Shown: piece after piece, positions 35,433 through 44,434 of the stretch
Numbering within the stretch: the stretch's first letter is position 1
Layout of the letters: every line of letters begins with the position of its first letter
Assembly: GCA_965248805.1 (NCBI GenBank)
Contig: CBDFKJ010000009.1
Location: forward strand, 496,001-560,000
Length of the DNA: 64,000 nt
Direction of reading: 5' to 3'
From: CBDFKJ01 sp965248805
GTDB lineage: Bacteria > Pseudomonadota > Alphaproteobacteria > UBA6615
Position numbers and translations under genes: made by a program
Notes under the pieces: generated by a model
Databases searched by the model: none
What the model was told of the DNA's origin: nothing
Seen by the model: only the letters and a program-made list of their open reading frames with translations

Positions 35433-35558
35433 ACGGCCCGGTCTTGAAGCGGCTCCAGATCCCGTAGCATTGCGATCCCTCCGCCAAGGCGTGAGCCCCC
35501 TGGTCACTGGACGGGGATTACCGCGCCGGAAACTATGGATACCAAACTGCACCGCAGA

Positions 35559-36554
35559 TCAGAACACGGCCAAGCGCCGGATCGTGAATTCCTCCACCTC
35601 AAGCAATCGCACGAGTCCTTGATCGCCCGGCAAATGCAAAGCGCCAACGGCGATGACGACGTTCTGTGCTTCCGAAGACCGGTTCAAAATCCGTGGCAGC
35701 CACACTCCATGTCGCCTTATGATCAACATATCGTAAGCCTCGCGAAACAGCCTCGCCACCGCCTCTGCGTCCCCAGCCAGTGAGGCGGCGCGTTCCCGGG
35801 CAACCTGCCAAGCCACAAGAGGCTCCTCATCAATCCACACGCCGATGCCTGTCGCGACCGCGTCATCGTCTGTAGCCCCCGCCATGAGGGACAGTCGCAA
35901 CAGTTGGAGTTGCTCCTCCTCCGAGCCACCCAGAAAAAACGCAAGAGCTTGCTCGAAGTTCTCATCCAACCCTTCGACCCCGACGCCCGCATCTCGGGCA
36001 AGAATCTCTACGCGATCGTCGAGCAGCTCGGCGCCCGATGCTAAGGCGGTTACCTCGCACGGTGCCAACTCAAGCATCATGGCTGCGAACCCCGGACTCA
36101 ATCTGTCGACCTGCTCAGGCGGCATGCCGAGCTCGGAAAGCGCCTTACTCAGAGTGTCCCATTCCTCCGCGGTCAAGCGAGTGCTCAAACCAGGTCCGTC
36201 GAAGTCAAACAACATCGACGGATTTGCGGCAAAATGCTCCTCCATATCTTTCTCTATCTCCGATGTCGCCTCCACAAAGACAAGGTCTGCCAATCGGATG
36301 CGCGTTGCAATCTCCTCGGGGATGAAGACCGCCGGGTGAGAAACGTGGACCGTGCCGAACAGCGTCAGCCGGGTATCGCCGCGCACCGCCTCGAAGGCGA
36401 TCCCCTCGCGGAAGGGGACATTCGCGATGCCGGCGCGGAGCGCCTGGATGGTTTCGGGCGGAAGAGTTTCGCGCCAGTCCTCACCCTCACAGGCGGCAAA
36501 GGCGAAAGAAGGAATGACCAGGAAAGCGACAACGATGACGGCGAAGCGGCGCAT
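35559..36554 (-). CDS. TraB/GumN family exported protein
   Basis: A 331-residue protein with a signal peptide (MRRFAVIVVAFLVIPSFAFA). FGTVHVSHPAVFIPEE carries the conserved Gly and His near the N-terminus, a VEGLDENFEQALAFFLGG segment lies in the middle and VIAVGALHLPGDQGLVRLLE near the end: the TraB/GumN (Tiki-like) pattern of putative metalloproteases. It appears complete, with a short C-terminus. Flanked by a deleted IS6 and an intact IS3; it looks like ordinary chromosomal or cargo sequence. Confidence 0.85.
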   Translation of the reverse strand: MRRFAVIVVAFLVIPSFAFAACEGEDWRETLPPETIQALRAGIANVPFREGIAFEAVRGDTRLTLFGTVHVSHPAVFIPEEIATRIRLADLVFVEATSEIEKDMEEHFAANPSMLFDFDGPGLSTRLTAEEWDTLSKALSELGMPPEQVDRLSPGFAAMMLELAPCEVTALASGAELLDDRVEILARDAGVGVEGLDENFEQALAFFLGGSEEEQLQLLRLSLMAGATDDDAVATGIGVWIDEEPLVAWQVARERAASLAGDAEAVARLFREAYDMLIIRRHGVWLPRILNRSSEAQNVVIAVGALHLPGDQGLVRLLEVEEFTIRRLAVF

Positions 36555-36765
36555 GAGCTATCTCCGAGAGTTGGTGACTGTTTGACTAAGCGCGTCCTCA
36601 GCGAATTGGTTTGCATTGCCGATTCTGTGCCACTGCCGCCAGGCGTTCAACAGCAGCTTGGAGACTATTGCCAGCCCGTTGCGCGCCGTAGGGTGCGCTC
36701 CGACGTACGGACTGAACCGCTCCGGGTTTGGCGGAGGCTCCAACTCTTGAGAAAGTGGAGCCATT

Positions 36766-37092
36766 ATGAGCAAGACAAGGAACAGGTTTTCTTCTGAGGT
36801 TCGCGCCCGTGCGGTGCGGATGGTTGTGGATCACGAGGGCGAACACGCCTCGCGTTGGGCGGCTGTTTCCTCGATAGCTGGGAAGATCGGCTGCACGGCG
36901 CAGACACTCAATGAGTGGGTGAAGAGGTTCGAGCGCGATAGCGGCGTGCGCGCCGGCGTCCCCAGCGAGGTCGCCGAGCGGCTGAAAGCCCTGGAGCGGG
37001 AGAACCGCGACCTCCGGCAGGTCAACGAGATCCTGCGCAAGGCGAGCGCCTATTTTGCCCAGGCGGAGCTCGACCGCCGGTTCAAGCCATGA
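36766..37092 (+). CDS. IS3 transposase OrfA
   Basis: A 108-residue HTH protein: FSSEVRARAVRMVVDHEGEH, IAGKIGCTAQTLNEWVKRFE (helix-turn-helix) and a leucine-zipper-like ERLKALERENRDLRQVNEIL. It binds the IS ends and is fused to OrfB by -1 frameshifting in this family. The stop overlaps the OrfB ATG (ATGA), and OrfB is in the -1 phase. No textbook slippery run was found, so coupling by reinitiation is also possible. Confidence 0.9.
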   Translation: MSKTRNRFSSEVRARAVRMVVDHEGEHASRWAAVSSIAGKIGCTAQTLNEWVKRFERDSGVRAGVPSEVAERLKALERENRDLRQVNEILRKASAYFAQAELDRRFKP

Positions 37093-37994
37093 TCGCGTTC
37101 ATCGGCGATCACCGCGAGGCGCACGGGGTCGAGCCGATCTGCAAGGTGCTGCCGATCGCCCCGTCGACCTACTACGACCATGTGGCCAGGCGGCGCGATC
37201 CGGCCAGGCTGTCGGCACGGGCGAAACGGGATATGGCTCTCAAGGTCGAGGTCCGACGCGTCTTCAAAGAGAACTTCCGTGTCTACGGCGTTCGCAAGGT
37301 GTGGCGACAATTGCAGCGGGAAGGCTTCGATGTCGCTCGCTGCACTGTTGAGCGGCTGATGCGGGAGATGGGCTTGCAAGGGGTGATCCGCGGCAAGCCG
37401 ATCCGCACGACAGTCAGCGACCAGGCCGCGCCTTGCCCGCTCGACAAGGTCAATCGCCAGTTCCACGCTCCGGCACCGAACAGGCTGTGGGTCTCGGACT
37501 TTACCTACGTGGCCACTTGGGCTGGCTTCGTCTATGTCGCCTTTGTCATCGACGCCTATGCCCGCCGCATCGTCGGCTGGCGGGTGAGCCGGACAGCCCA
37601 TGCCGGCTTTGTTCTCGATGCCCTGGAACAAGCGCTTCATGCGCGGCGACCCGTCCATCGCGGTGGGCTGATCCATCACAGCGATAGAGGGAGCCAATAT
37701 GTCTCGATCAAATATACCGAGCACCTGGCGGAAGCGGGCATCGAACCCTCGGTGGGCAGCGTCGGCGACTCTTATGACAATGCTCTGGCCGAGACCATCA
37801 ATGGTCTTTACAAAGCCGAGGTCATTCACCGGCGCGGGCCGTGGCGCTCATTCGAGGCCGTCGAGCTCGCTACTCTGGAATGGGTGGATTGGTTCAACAA
37901 CCGGCGGCTCCTGGAGCCCATCGGAAACATCCCGCCGGCCGAAGCCGAGGAACGCCACTACGCCATGCTGAAGCAGTCAGACATGGCGGCGTGA
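37089..37994 (+). CDS. IS3 transposase OrfB (DDE integrase)
   Basis: A 301-residue catalytic subunit. The N-terminal HTH_21-like region (NFRVYGVRKVWRQLQREGFD) precedes the rve core: LWVSDFTYVATWAGFVYVAF (Asp), LIHHSDRGSQYVSIKYTEHL (Asp) and DSYDNALAETINGLYKAEVI (Glu). The WVDWFNNRRLLEPIGNIPPAE tail is typical. All three acids are present, so the enzyme should be active. Confidence 0.93.
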   Translation: MIAFIGDHREAHGVEPICKVLPIAPSTYYDHVARRRDPARLSARAKRDMALKVEVRRVFKENFRVYGVRKVWRQLQREGFDVARCTVERLMREMGLQGVIRGKPIRTTVSDQAAPCPLDKVNRQFHAPAPNRLWVSDFTYVATWAGFVYVAFVIDAYARRIVGWRVSRTAHAGFVLDALEQALHARRPVHRGGLIHHSDRGSQYVSIKYTEHLAEAGIEPSVGSVGDSYDNALAETINGLYKAEVIHRRGPWRSFEAVELATLEWVDWFNNRRLLEPIGNIPPAEAEERHYAMLKQSDMAA

Positions 37995-38429
37995 CTCAAA
38001 CAAAATGGCCTCCGCCAAACCCGGAGCGGTTCAGACCGCCACCCGCAGAGGTTGAACGTTAGAATCGCATCTGTCCGCGCAGCATGACGCCAGGGGCGGG
38101 TAGACCGGTGCGCTCTCTCGCCGCTCGCCCTCCAAGCGGAGCTGGAGCGCCGACCGACCGTAGCCGATTTCCGCCGCGGGGCGGCCTTGCGGCCGGTTGT
38201 CATTGGCCGCTTCGTCAATCCGAGGACCAACTCATGGACTATACGGGCTATACGGATTGACCTGTCAAACGGCACGATGATCGATCTAGTGGATAGATTC
38301 CGACGCTTCGATCCCCTTCCAGGCGGCCATTGTTGACGGATGTCCCCGGCGTTTCAATATGATAGCTTGTTTGGTGTTTGGATGTATTCGTCGCGTTCAA
38401 TCCACTAGTGTTCATCTCTCCCGATGTAC

Positions 38430-38826
38430 AGGGCTCGGAGCGCTTGCGGTCCTTGACGTCGTAGCCCAGCGGCGGCGTACCGCCCATCCACATACCCTTC
38501 TTGCGCGAGGCGGCGATCTTATCGCGGATGCGCTCGCCGGTCATCTCGCGCTCGAACTGCGCAAAGGAGAGCAGGATATTGGGCGTGAGCCGTCCCATGG
38601 AGGTGGTGGTGTTGAAGGACTGGGTGATCGAGACGAAGGTGACGTCATGGGCCTCGAACAACGCGACCAGCTTGGCAAAATCCATGAGCGCGCGGACCAG
38701 GCGATCGATCTTATAGACCACCACGACGTCGACTTGGCCGGCCTCGATGTCGGCGAGGAGCCGTTGGAGGGCCGGGCGCTTGAGAGTGCCGGTGGAGAAG
38801 CCGCCGTCGTCGTAATGTCCCCCTGA
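38430..38826 (-). pseudogene. Serine recombinase fragment
   Basis: The minus strand reads GHYDDGGFSTGTLKRPALQR, VDVVVVYKIDRLVRALMDFA and SFAQFEREMTGERIRDKIAA up to LGYDVKDRK, the middle of a large serine recombinase (resolvase domain end plus the start of the recombinase domain). The catalytic Ser segment and the C-terminal half are missing. After DRK the frame enters unrelated sequence and stops at 38248. Sequence from 38827 to 39376 shows no recognisable gene. Confidence 0.75.
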
Positions 38827-39376
38827 CCGAGCAGCTTGCCGATCACGGTATGCTCTGACCCCGCCCTCGAAGAAAGGTCTCTTGGACCTCGGCGGAACTC
38901 ATACCAGACCGGACGGGGCTCGCCGTCTTCGAGGCAGCGCGGCTCGGCGACGGTGCGGTTTGGCAAGGTGTACTGCCCTATCCGCTGCCGCTCGGACTGC
39001 ATGGCACGTTCGTGAAGACATAGCACTCGCGCCAGCGTCTCCATCACAGCCTGCGTCGCGAGTGGGACCGCCGCCGAGGATGGGCGCGATATTGGACGTT
39101 CACGCGCTAAGAAGCTGAGAAGCGCAGGAATTGTCATGCGCACGGTATTGGGCTCGGACGAGGTGGCGCGCTGTGTTTCCGATGTGCGTCCGGACCTTGA
39201 TCGCCACCCGTCGCCATGCCATTTACGGAGATAGTGCGGAGTCGTGGCGGCGGTGTCGTGACACACAAAATTAGAAGGCCCGTAACTATTTGAAGTTATG
39301 GGCATTTATGGTTTCTGGGGCAGGAATTTAACCCGCGACCGTCAGGTTATGAGTCGTTTCGAGTTAGTTTTCTAAG

Positions 39377-39922
39377 CTATTGATATTGCGTGTATATTCG
39401 GTATGTCTTTGAATGTCTTGAGACATTCGCCGCCACTTCGAACACGATCTCGCCAGGGCGCGCCAACCAAATGCCATTCGCGCACGGCGATAGTGCGGAG
39501 ACGGCGCGTGCCGCAACGAAATCCCCCTGCCAGATGCCCACCTTGGACCGTGAGCCGTTGTCTTCCTGCCTGATGTAGCCAGGTGAGTAGCGTCGACAGG
39601 CCATCGCCCAGCCTTCCGAGACCATCCACGCATTTATGTCTTCGCCACTGGAACGGTAGACGGCGACGATCCGTTTGTATCGGTCGATATCTTTCTGCTC
39701 GCACTAGATCGTGCGGTTGCCTATCCTATCGGCAAAGGCAATCGCCGCGTTTCTTCCACACCGGGACCTCTTTCTTCCCACCATGCAGGACTGACCGCTT
39801 TCTGGGGCGTCGATACCGTGTAGACGTATCCGCCTGCCATCTATCTCGATTGTGTCGCCGTCGATGACCGATGCCCGACCGACCAGAGTGTTGGTTAGCA
39901 AAACCGGTGTCTGATCCATCAC
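39377..39922 (-). pseudogene. Thermonuclease (SNase-like) gene with an internal amber codon
   Basis: The reading ASVIDGDTIEIDGRRIRLHG IDAPESGQSC is the start of an SNase-like nuclease (Asp and Arg of the active site visible). After FADRIGNRTI a TAG occurs at 39704-39706, and the same frame continues CEQKDIDRYKRIVAVYRSSG, INAWMVSEGWAMACRRYS and GIWQGDFVAA, the normal second half. A single nonsense change therefore inactivates it. Signal peptide not evident; the 5' end abuts the decoration-protein fragment. Confidence 0.75.
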
Positions 39923-40371
39923 TCGGCCAACTTGCCGAGGCCGGGATCTACCGGCTCGCCCGCATCACCGCGGGCGCCACGGCCGCCTTCCAGGTGTTGA
40001 GCGCGAAGGGCTACGTGCTCCCCGACCTCGCGGCCGGCACGGCATATGAGGGCGGTTACCGCAATCTCACCGTCGTCGACGGCGCCACCGACGTCGTGGT
40101 GGGCGATACGTTCACCGTCGATGTTTCCGGCCACGGCAAGGTCGTGGCCCTCGATCCGGCGGCCGTCGACGGAAGCGCCGGAGCAATTGGCATCGCCGCC
40201 TTTGACATGACCGCGCCGGATGGGGTCGATGCCGAGGTCACGGCGATCCTGCACGATGCCATCCTCGCCGACCCGGAGATCGTTTGGCCCGCCGGCATCG
40301 GCGAGACCGCTCGGGCGGTGGCAATCGCCGATCTCAGGGCCCGCGGCATTCTGGTCCGCAAGGCTACCTGA
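39900..40371 (+). pseudogene. Phage head decoration protein, 5'-truncated copy
   Basis: From about 39900 the frame reads LGQLAEAGIYRLARITAG to LRARGILVRKAT. The last 45 residues closely match the fragment at 2-139 (AILHDAILADPEIVWPAGIG against AILRDAVLADRAIVWPAGIT). The first residues of the open frame are antisense to the thermonuclease gene, so the true N-terminus has been lost. It is a stray piece of a head module related to the one at the left end of the window. Confidence 0.7.
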
Positions 40372-40656
40372 GTCCTACTCCTCATACTACCAACCGCAAC
40401 ATCCGACTGAATGGGCCGGCTCCGCCGGCGCTCGAGTCCGTTCAAGAACACTTGGCCGAGTCCATCGAACGCCCGGACCCTGTCTCTTGCAGGAGGATTC
40501 GGCGGTTGTTAAGTTGGAATCAGTTGGATTTAGGCGGGGCAGCGACATGTCAGCCGCGGGGCGAGGGGTGTTTTCGGGACGAACCTTTCATGCGGAATTG
40601 GCGTTGCGCGGTCGGCGGTTGAGATCGATCGCGAAGGCCGCGGCGCCGACGATGCT

Positions 40657-43269
40657 TTGACCGTCTTGCGTTTCCGCCCATTACGCCGTGCGCTTCTGCC
40701 GTGGGCTGCCGCGCCTACGATGCTCTTCGGCGGCGGGCTCGCCGCGCAGGCGCAATCGCTCACACCGGAGGCCCCCCTTTGCACCGTCAGCGGCACGACG
40801 GTGACCTGTACCGGCGACCTGTCGCCTCGTGTGGAAGTCAATGATGGAGGCGGCGCTGATGCAGGCACCTACACCAAGCTCATCGTTATAGATCTGACCG
40901 ACGATATCGTCCTGAAGGAAGGACTATCGATAAGGGCGGTCGAGTTTACTTCCGAAGGCGATATCGACATCACCATCGATACCGGCGACTTCCGCATCGC
41001 CACCACGGATGGTTGCCGCGACTGCGGAGGGGTCTCGGCCAGTTCCTCTAATGACGGCGTCGTTACAGTTAGAGTGACGGGTGTTATCACGACCTCGGGC
41101 CGATTCAACGAAGGGATCTCTGCAGTTTCGGAGGGCGACAGTGACGATGCCGTCGGCGTTGTAACGGTTGAAATGACAGGCAAGATTGTGGCAGAGGGCC
41201 GGGACAACCAAGGGATCAATGCATTGTCCGAATCTGACCGCGTTAAGGTTACGATGGACGGCAATATCACCGTCTCAGGCGGTAACAGCTGGGGGATCTA
41301 TGCGCAGGCCTATGGTGTGGACGCTCGTGACACTGTTACGGTTGACGTGACGGGCGATATCACGGTCAAGGGCATCGGCGGCATGGGGATCGTTGCAAAG
41401 GCCAATACCGGCAACATCGGCATCACGCTGCATGGCGGGATCATCGACGCCACTGCCAATGGTATCGAATTTGTTGGCGGTCCAACCGGTACTGGTGTGT
41501 TCAATACCCTGAGGATCAATAATGCGGTGACGATCTCCGGCGAAACATTTGACGTGCTGGGGGGCACCGGCGACGAAAAGATCGACAATTACGGCACGTT
41601 GACGACCCGCGGCACCATCGATCTGGGTATAGGGATCAACGCCTTCAACAACAGGGCGGGCGCAACGTTCAATCCCGGCGTCGCGGTGGCTCTCGGTGCC
41701 GGCAATACTCTTGCCAACGCGGGCGATTTGTCGCCGGGCGGTGCCAATGCCGTGCAGGTCACCACTCTCACCGGCAATTTCCAAAACTTTATCGAAGTCA
41801 TGGACGAGGACGGCAATACCGTCAAGAAAAAGGGCACTTTTACCGTCACGACCGGCCCGAACGATAGTAGCGACCTGCTCATTGTCACCGGCGTAGCCCT
41901 CCTTGGCGGCACGGTGAGAGTCGTGGGTGCTTATGAGGGCACCTATACGATCCTGGACGCCGAGCGCATTCCCACCACCGACGAAGAATTCGATGATGTT
42001 GAAGTAGTCAACGACTCCTTGTTCATGACTTTCGAGCTGGAAAATGGCGATAGCAACAATGACAACTTCGACGACACTGTGACGCTGAATGTCACAAGAA
42101 ACACCCTCAGCTTCCTTGAGGCCACCGGCGTTACGGGAACGCCCAACCAGCGGGCGGTGGCCAACATCCTCGACAGCCTGGACCCCACCGATCCAGACAA
42201 TCAAGGTGCAGACAATCCAATCGCACGGGCTGTTCTGGGCATGAACACGGCGGAGGAAGTGCGGGCCGCCGCCGATGCGATTTCGGGCGAGGTGCATGCG
42301 TCCCTCAAGGGGGCGTTGATGGACACGGGCCAAAGACAGGTCGCGGCCGTCAACCGCCGCATGGCCGGACGCTTCGGCAATCCCGACGCTCAGACATCGG
42401 ACGCGCGGACATCGACGGCGGCCTTCGGCAATCTGTCGTCGCTGGCCGACCGCGATAGCGGCTCGTGGATCACCGGCTACGGTGCCTGGGGCGAGACCGA
42501 TTCCACGTTCGGCACGGCGCGGATGGAGACGGACCTGCGCGGCGTCCTCTTCGGCGTCGACCGTGCGTTGGGCGACCACTGGCGCCTCGGCGTCCTCGGC
42601 GGCAACAGCCGGACGGATGTGACCCAGCGTGCGCGGTTGTCCTCCGCTTCGGTCGACACATGGTCCGCCGGCCTTTATGGCGGCGCCGAGGCCGGTGCTT
42701 GGGGTCTCGGCCTCGGAGCGATCCATAACTGGCACGCCGCGGACACCAGCCGGACGGTCAGCTTCACCAACTATTCTCCGGAGCGCCTGTCGGCTCGCTA
42801 CGACGCCAGGAGCTGGCAGCTCTTTGCCGAAGCCGGACACAAGGTGCAAGTCGGCGGCCTGATGCTGGAGCCTTTTGCCGGCGTGTCCCATACCAATCTC
42901 GCCACGGACGACTTCAGCGAGAGCGGCGGCGCGGCGGCCCTGACGTCATCGGCCGATACCGACAACACGACGTTCGCGACGCTCGGCATGCGCGGCTCGG
43001 CAGCGCTGAATGACACGGTCCATGTGCGCGGCAAGGCGGGCTGGCGCCATGCCTTCGGCGACACCGACCCGTCGTCGACCCACACGCTGTCGGGCAGCTC
43101 CGCCTTCACGGTCACGGGCGCTCCGACCGCCGGGGATGCTGTGGTCACCGAGTTCGGCATCGAGGCCAGCCTTTCGGACAATGCCTTTCTCGGCATGGTC
43201 TACAAGGGCCAGTATGGCGACGGGGCTGCCACTCATGGCTTCAATGCCGGCCTCAGGGTGACGTTCTAG
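40657..43269 (+). CDS. Autotransporter (type Va secretion) protein
   Basis: An 870-residue protein. A signal peptide (LRRALLPWAAAPTMLFGGGL, cleavage near AQAQS) precedes a passenger of beta-helix type repeats (DGNITVSGGNSWGIYAQ, VTVDVTGDITVKG) to about 560. An Ala-rich linker with DAISGEVHASLKGALMDTGQ leads to a C-terminal beta-barrel (GSWITGYGAWGETDSTFGTA to FNAGLRVTF, ending in Phe). The start is probably the TTG at 40657; an ATG at 40719 would cut into the signal. It likely displays an adhesin-like passenger on the outer membrane. Confidence 0.88.
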   Translation: MTVLRFRPLRRALLPWAAAPTMLFGGGLAAQAQSLTPEAPLCTVSGTTVTCTGDLSPRVEVNDGGGADAGTYTKLIVIDLTDDIVLKEGLSIRAVEFTSEGDIDITIDTGDFRIATTDGCRDCGGVSASSSNDGVVTVRVTGVITTSGRFNEGISAVSEGDSDDAVGVVTVEMTGKIVAEGRDNQGINALSESDRVKVTMDGNITVSGGNSWGIYAQAYGVDARDTVTVDVTGDITVKGIGGMGIVAKANTGNIGITLHGGIIDATANGIEFVGGPTGTGVFNTLRINNAVTISGETFDVLGGTGDEKIDNYGTLTTRGTIDLGIGINAFNNRAGATFNPGVAVALGAGNTLANAGDLSPGGANAVQVTTLTGNFQNFIEVMDEDGNTVKKKGTFTVTTGPNDSSDLLIVTGVALLGGTVRVVGAYEGTYTILDAERIPTTDEEFDDVEVVNDSLFMTFELENGDSNNDNFDDTVTLNVTRNTLSFLEATGVTGTPNQRAVANILDSLDPTDPDNQGADNPIARAVLGMNTAEEVRAAADAISGEVHASLKGALMDTGQRQVAAVNRRMAGRFGNPDAQTSDARTSTAAFGNLSSLADRDSGSWITGYGAWGETDSTFGTARMETDLRGVLFGVDRALGDHWRLGVLGGNSRTDVTQRARLSSASVDTWSAGLYGGAEAGAWGLGLGAIHNWHAADTSRTVSFTNYSPERLSARYDARSWQLFAEAGHKVQVGGLMLEPFAGVSHTNLATDDFSESGGAAALTSSADTDNTTFATLGMRGSAALNDTVHVRGKAGWRHAFGDTDPSSTHTLSGSSAFTVTGAPTAGDAVVTEFGIEASLSDNAFLGMVYKGQYGDGAATHGFNAGLRVTF

Positions 43270-43381
43270 GCCGGACCGCCAGGACCGGGCATGCCGGAAG
43301 CGCCTGAGATTGCTTGCGTTGTAATCGCCGCGTTCCTGACGCTCCGCTTCTATCTCACCCAGGCAAAGCGGCGAAGCAGCG

Positions 43382-43747
43382 TCACCAGTCCTGAATCCAC
43401 TTACGCTGCCGTTCCCATTCCAACGGAAACGGCTTCATCAGTCGCGCCAGGCTGAGTGCCGGCGGCTGCCGTCCGTCGAGGATAGCCTCGACGATGCCGG
43501 GCGCGAGCAGGGTGAGGCGCAGGATGCGGCTCACGTAGGAGGGGTTGATGCCCTCGGCGCGGGCGATCTCGTCGACCGTGCCGTCGACGCCGGTCTCGAA
43601 CAGCTTGCGCCAGCGGAAGGCGCGAGCCAGCGCCTTGATGAAGGTGTCGTCGATCTGGCTGCGGGGCCGGACCTGAGCCGGCACGCCATCGGGCGAGACC
43701 ACCAGCTTGCGCCCGCCCCGTGGTGTGAAGGTCTTGGGGGTACACAC
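43382..43747 (-). CDS. Recombinase-associated HTH protein
   Basis: About 121 residues from a GTG at 43747: TFTPRGGRKLVVSPDG, DDTFIKALARAFRWRKLFET, INPSYVSRILRLTLLAPGIV, EAILDGRQPPALSLARLMKP. This matches the small proteins, or C-terminal segments, encoded with large serine recombinases in alphaproteobacteria; the INPSYVSRILRL part is a helix-turn-helix. No recombinase lies directly beside it now. A longer upstream frame to 43918 is probably not translated. Confidence 0.6.
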   Translation of the reverse strand: MCTPKTFTPRGGRKLVVSPDGVPAQVRPRSQIDDTFIKALARAFRWRKLFETGVDGTVDEIARAEGINPSYVSRILRLTLLAPGIVEAILDGRQPPALSLARLMKPFPLEWERQRKWIQDW

Positions 43748-43849
43748 GGTTAAAGTGCAGCCACCAGGACTGACGCAGAGGTCGGTTGTTGTTCGGCGTA
43801 GAGTATTGATACCGGCCTGCGTGAACCGGGGAACTGGGAGGTCACAAGG

Positions 43850-44185
43850 ATGGAAATTGTCGAACTTGAGGCGGTTGATAGCCGGGCAACTCGCCTGCGC
43901 TGCCTCTTCTGCAAACACTGGGGCCGATTTGAGGACCTGAAGCCGCTAAACCAGGACGACTTGGAACAAGCGCCTTGTCCTCATTGCGCGACACGGGGGA
44001 GGAGCTGCGGGCAACGGAGCTCGAGGCAAAGCGTGCGTATGAAGAGTGGAAGGCTAATCGCGAGTCTTAATGCCTCGCCGATCGGTGACATTGTTCTGAT
44101 AGGGCAGCCGTTCCGGAGCCTCAAATCCGAACTCAGCCCTCGCCGTCCGACGAGAGGCAGGTTCTCGCCTGACATGACCGCTTGA
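43850..44185 (+). CDS. Small zinc-ribbon protein, possibly frameshifted
   Basis: The first 45 or so residues contain CLFCKHWGRF and CPHC, a likely zinc ribbon. After CPHC the current frame looks artificial, while the frame one base over reads SLRDTGEELRATELEAKRAY EEWKANRES and ends in TAA at 44070, a natural helical ending. A one-base change near 43980 may have shifted the gene. Family not recognised. Confidence 0.35.
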   Translation: MEIVELEAVDSRATRLRCLFCKHWGRFEDLKPLNQDDLEQAPCPHCATRGRSCGQRSSRQSVRMKSGRLIASLNASPIGDIVLIGQPFRSLKSELSPRRPTRGRFSPDMTA

Positions 44186-44256
44186 CTGGCGAACAAGTAA
44201 CGCAAGTCATGAATTCTTAGGCGTCCGAGGCCGGGTCGTCGCAAACGACACATCAA
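44126..44256 (-). pseudogene. Tyrosine recombinase C-terminal fragment
   Basis: The minus strand reads LRIHDLRYLFASQAVMSGEN LPLVGR, the HxxR box of a tyrosine integrase, with Tyr in place of the second His (HDLRY rather than HDLRH). The catalytic Tyr and the rest are missing. It lies 180 bases from an intact integrase on the other strand and may mark an older integration junction. Confidence 0.65.
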
Positions 44257-44277
44257 GGTTCACGCAACCCCGCGCCG

Positions 44278-44291
44278 GGTGATCGATCACC
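44278..44291. other. 14-bp perfect palindrome GGTGATCGATCACC
   Basis: Lies between the integrase remnant and the intact integrase gene, in the interval (44257-44434) that should hold an attachment site or the integrase promoter. Nothing else is visible there apart from an AT-rich stretch near 44340. Role unknown. Confidence 0.3.
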
Positions 44292-44434
44292 AGAGACCGC
44301 CTGATTGACACCCACCCCTGGGGCCGTTATATTGCACTAACCTGTTGATATATAGTCGTTATTGAGCGTCACTCTTGGCCTTTCCGAGCCGTTCGCGGCC
44401 ATCCACCGACGAACGCAGATGAGGACGAGGAGCG

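Larger units (their letters stand above)
36713..38033 (+). mobile_element. Intact IS3-family element with 3-bp target duplication
   Basis: The inverted repeats begin TGAACCGCTCCGGGTTTGG at both ends and match over about 26 bases. GAC flanks both sides (36710-36712 and 38034-38036). Both reading frames are whole. This is the best-preserved mobile element in the window and probably the most recent. Confidence 0.92.

Noticed and set aside
38430..43747. A single serine recombinase gene split by an insertion
   Set aside because: The fragments at 38430-38826 and 43382-43747 are on the same strand but in the wrong order for one split gene, so they are separate remnants.
44257..44434. tRNA gene as the integration site beside the integrase
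   Set aside because: No cloverleaf or TTCGA-type T-loop could be found by eye in this interval.
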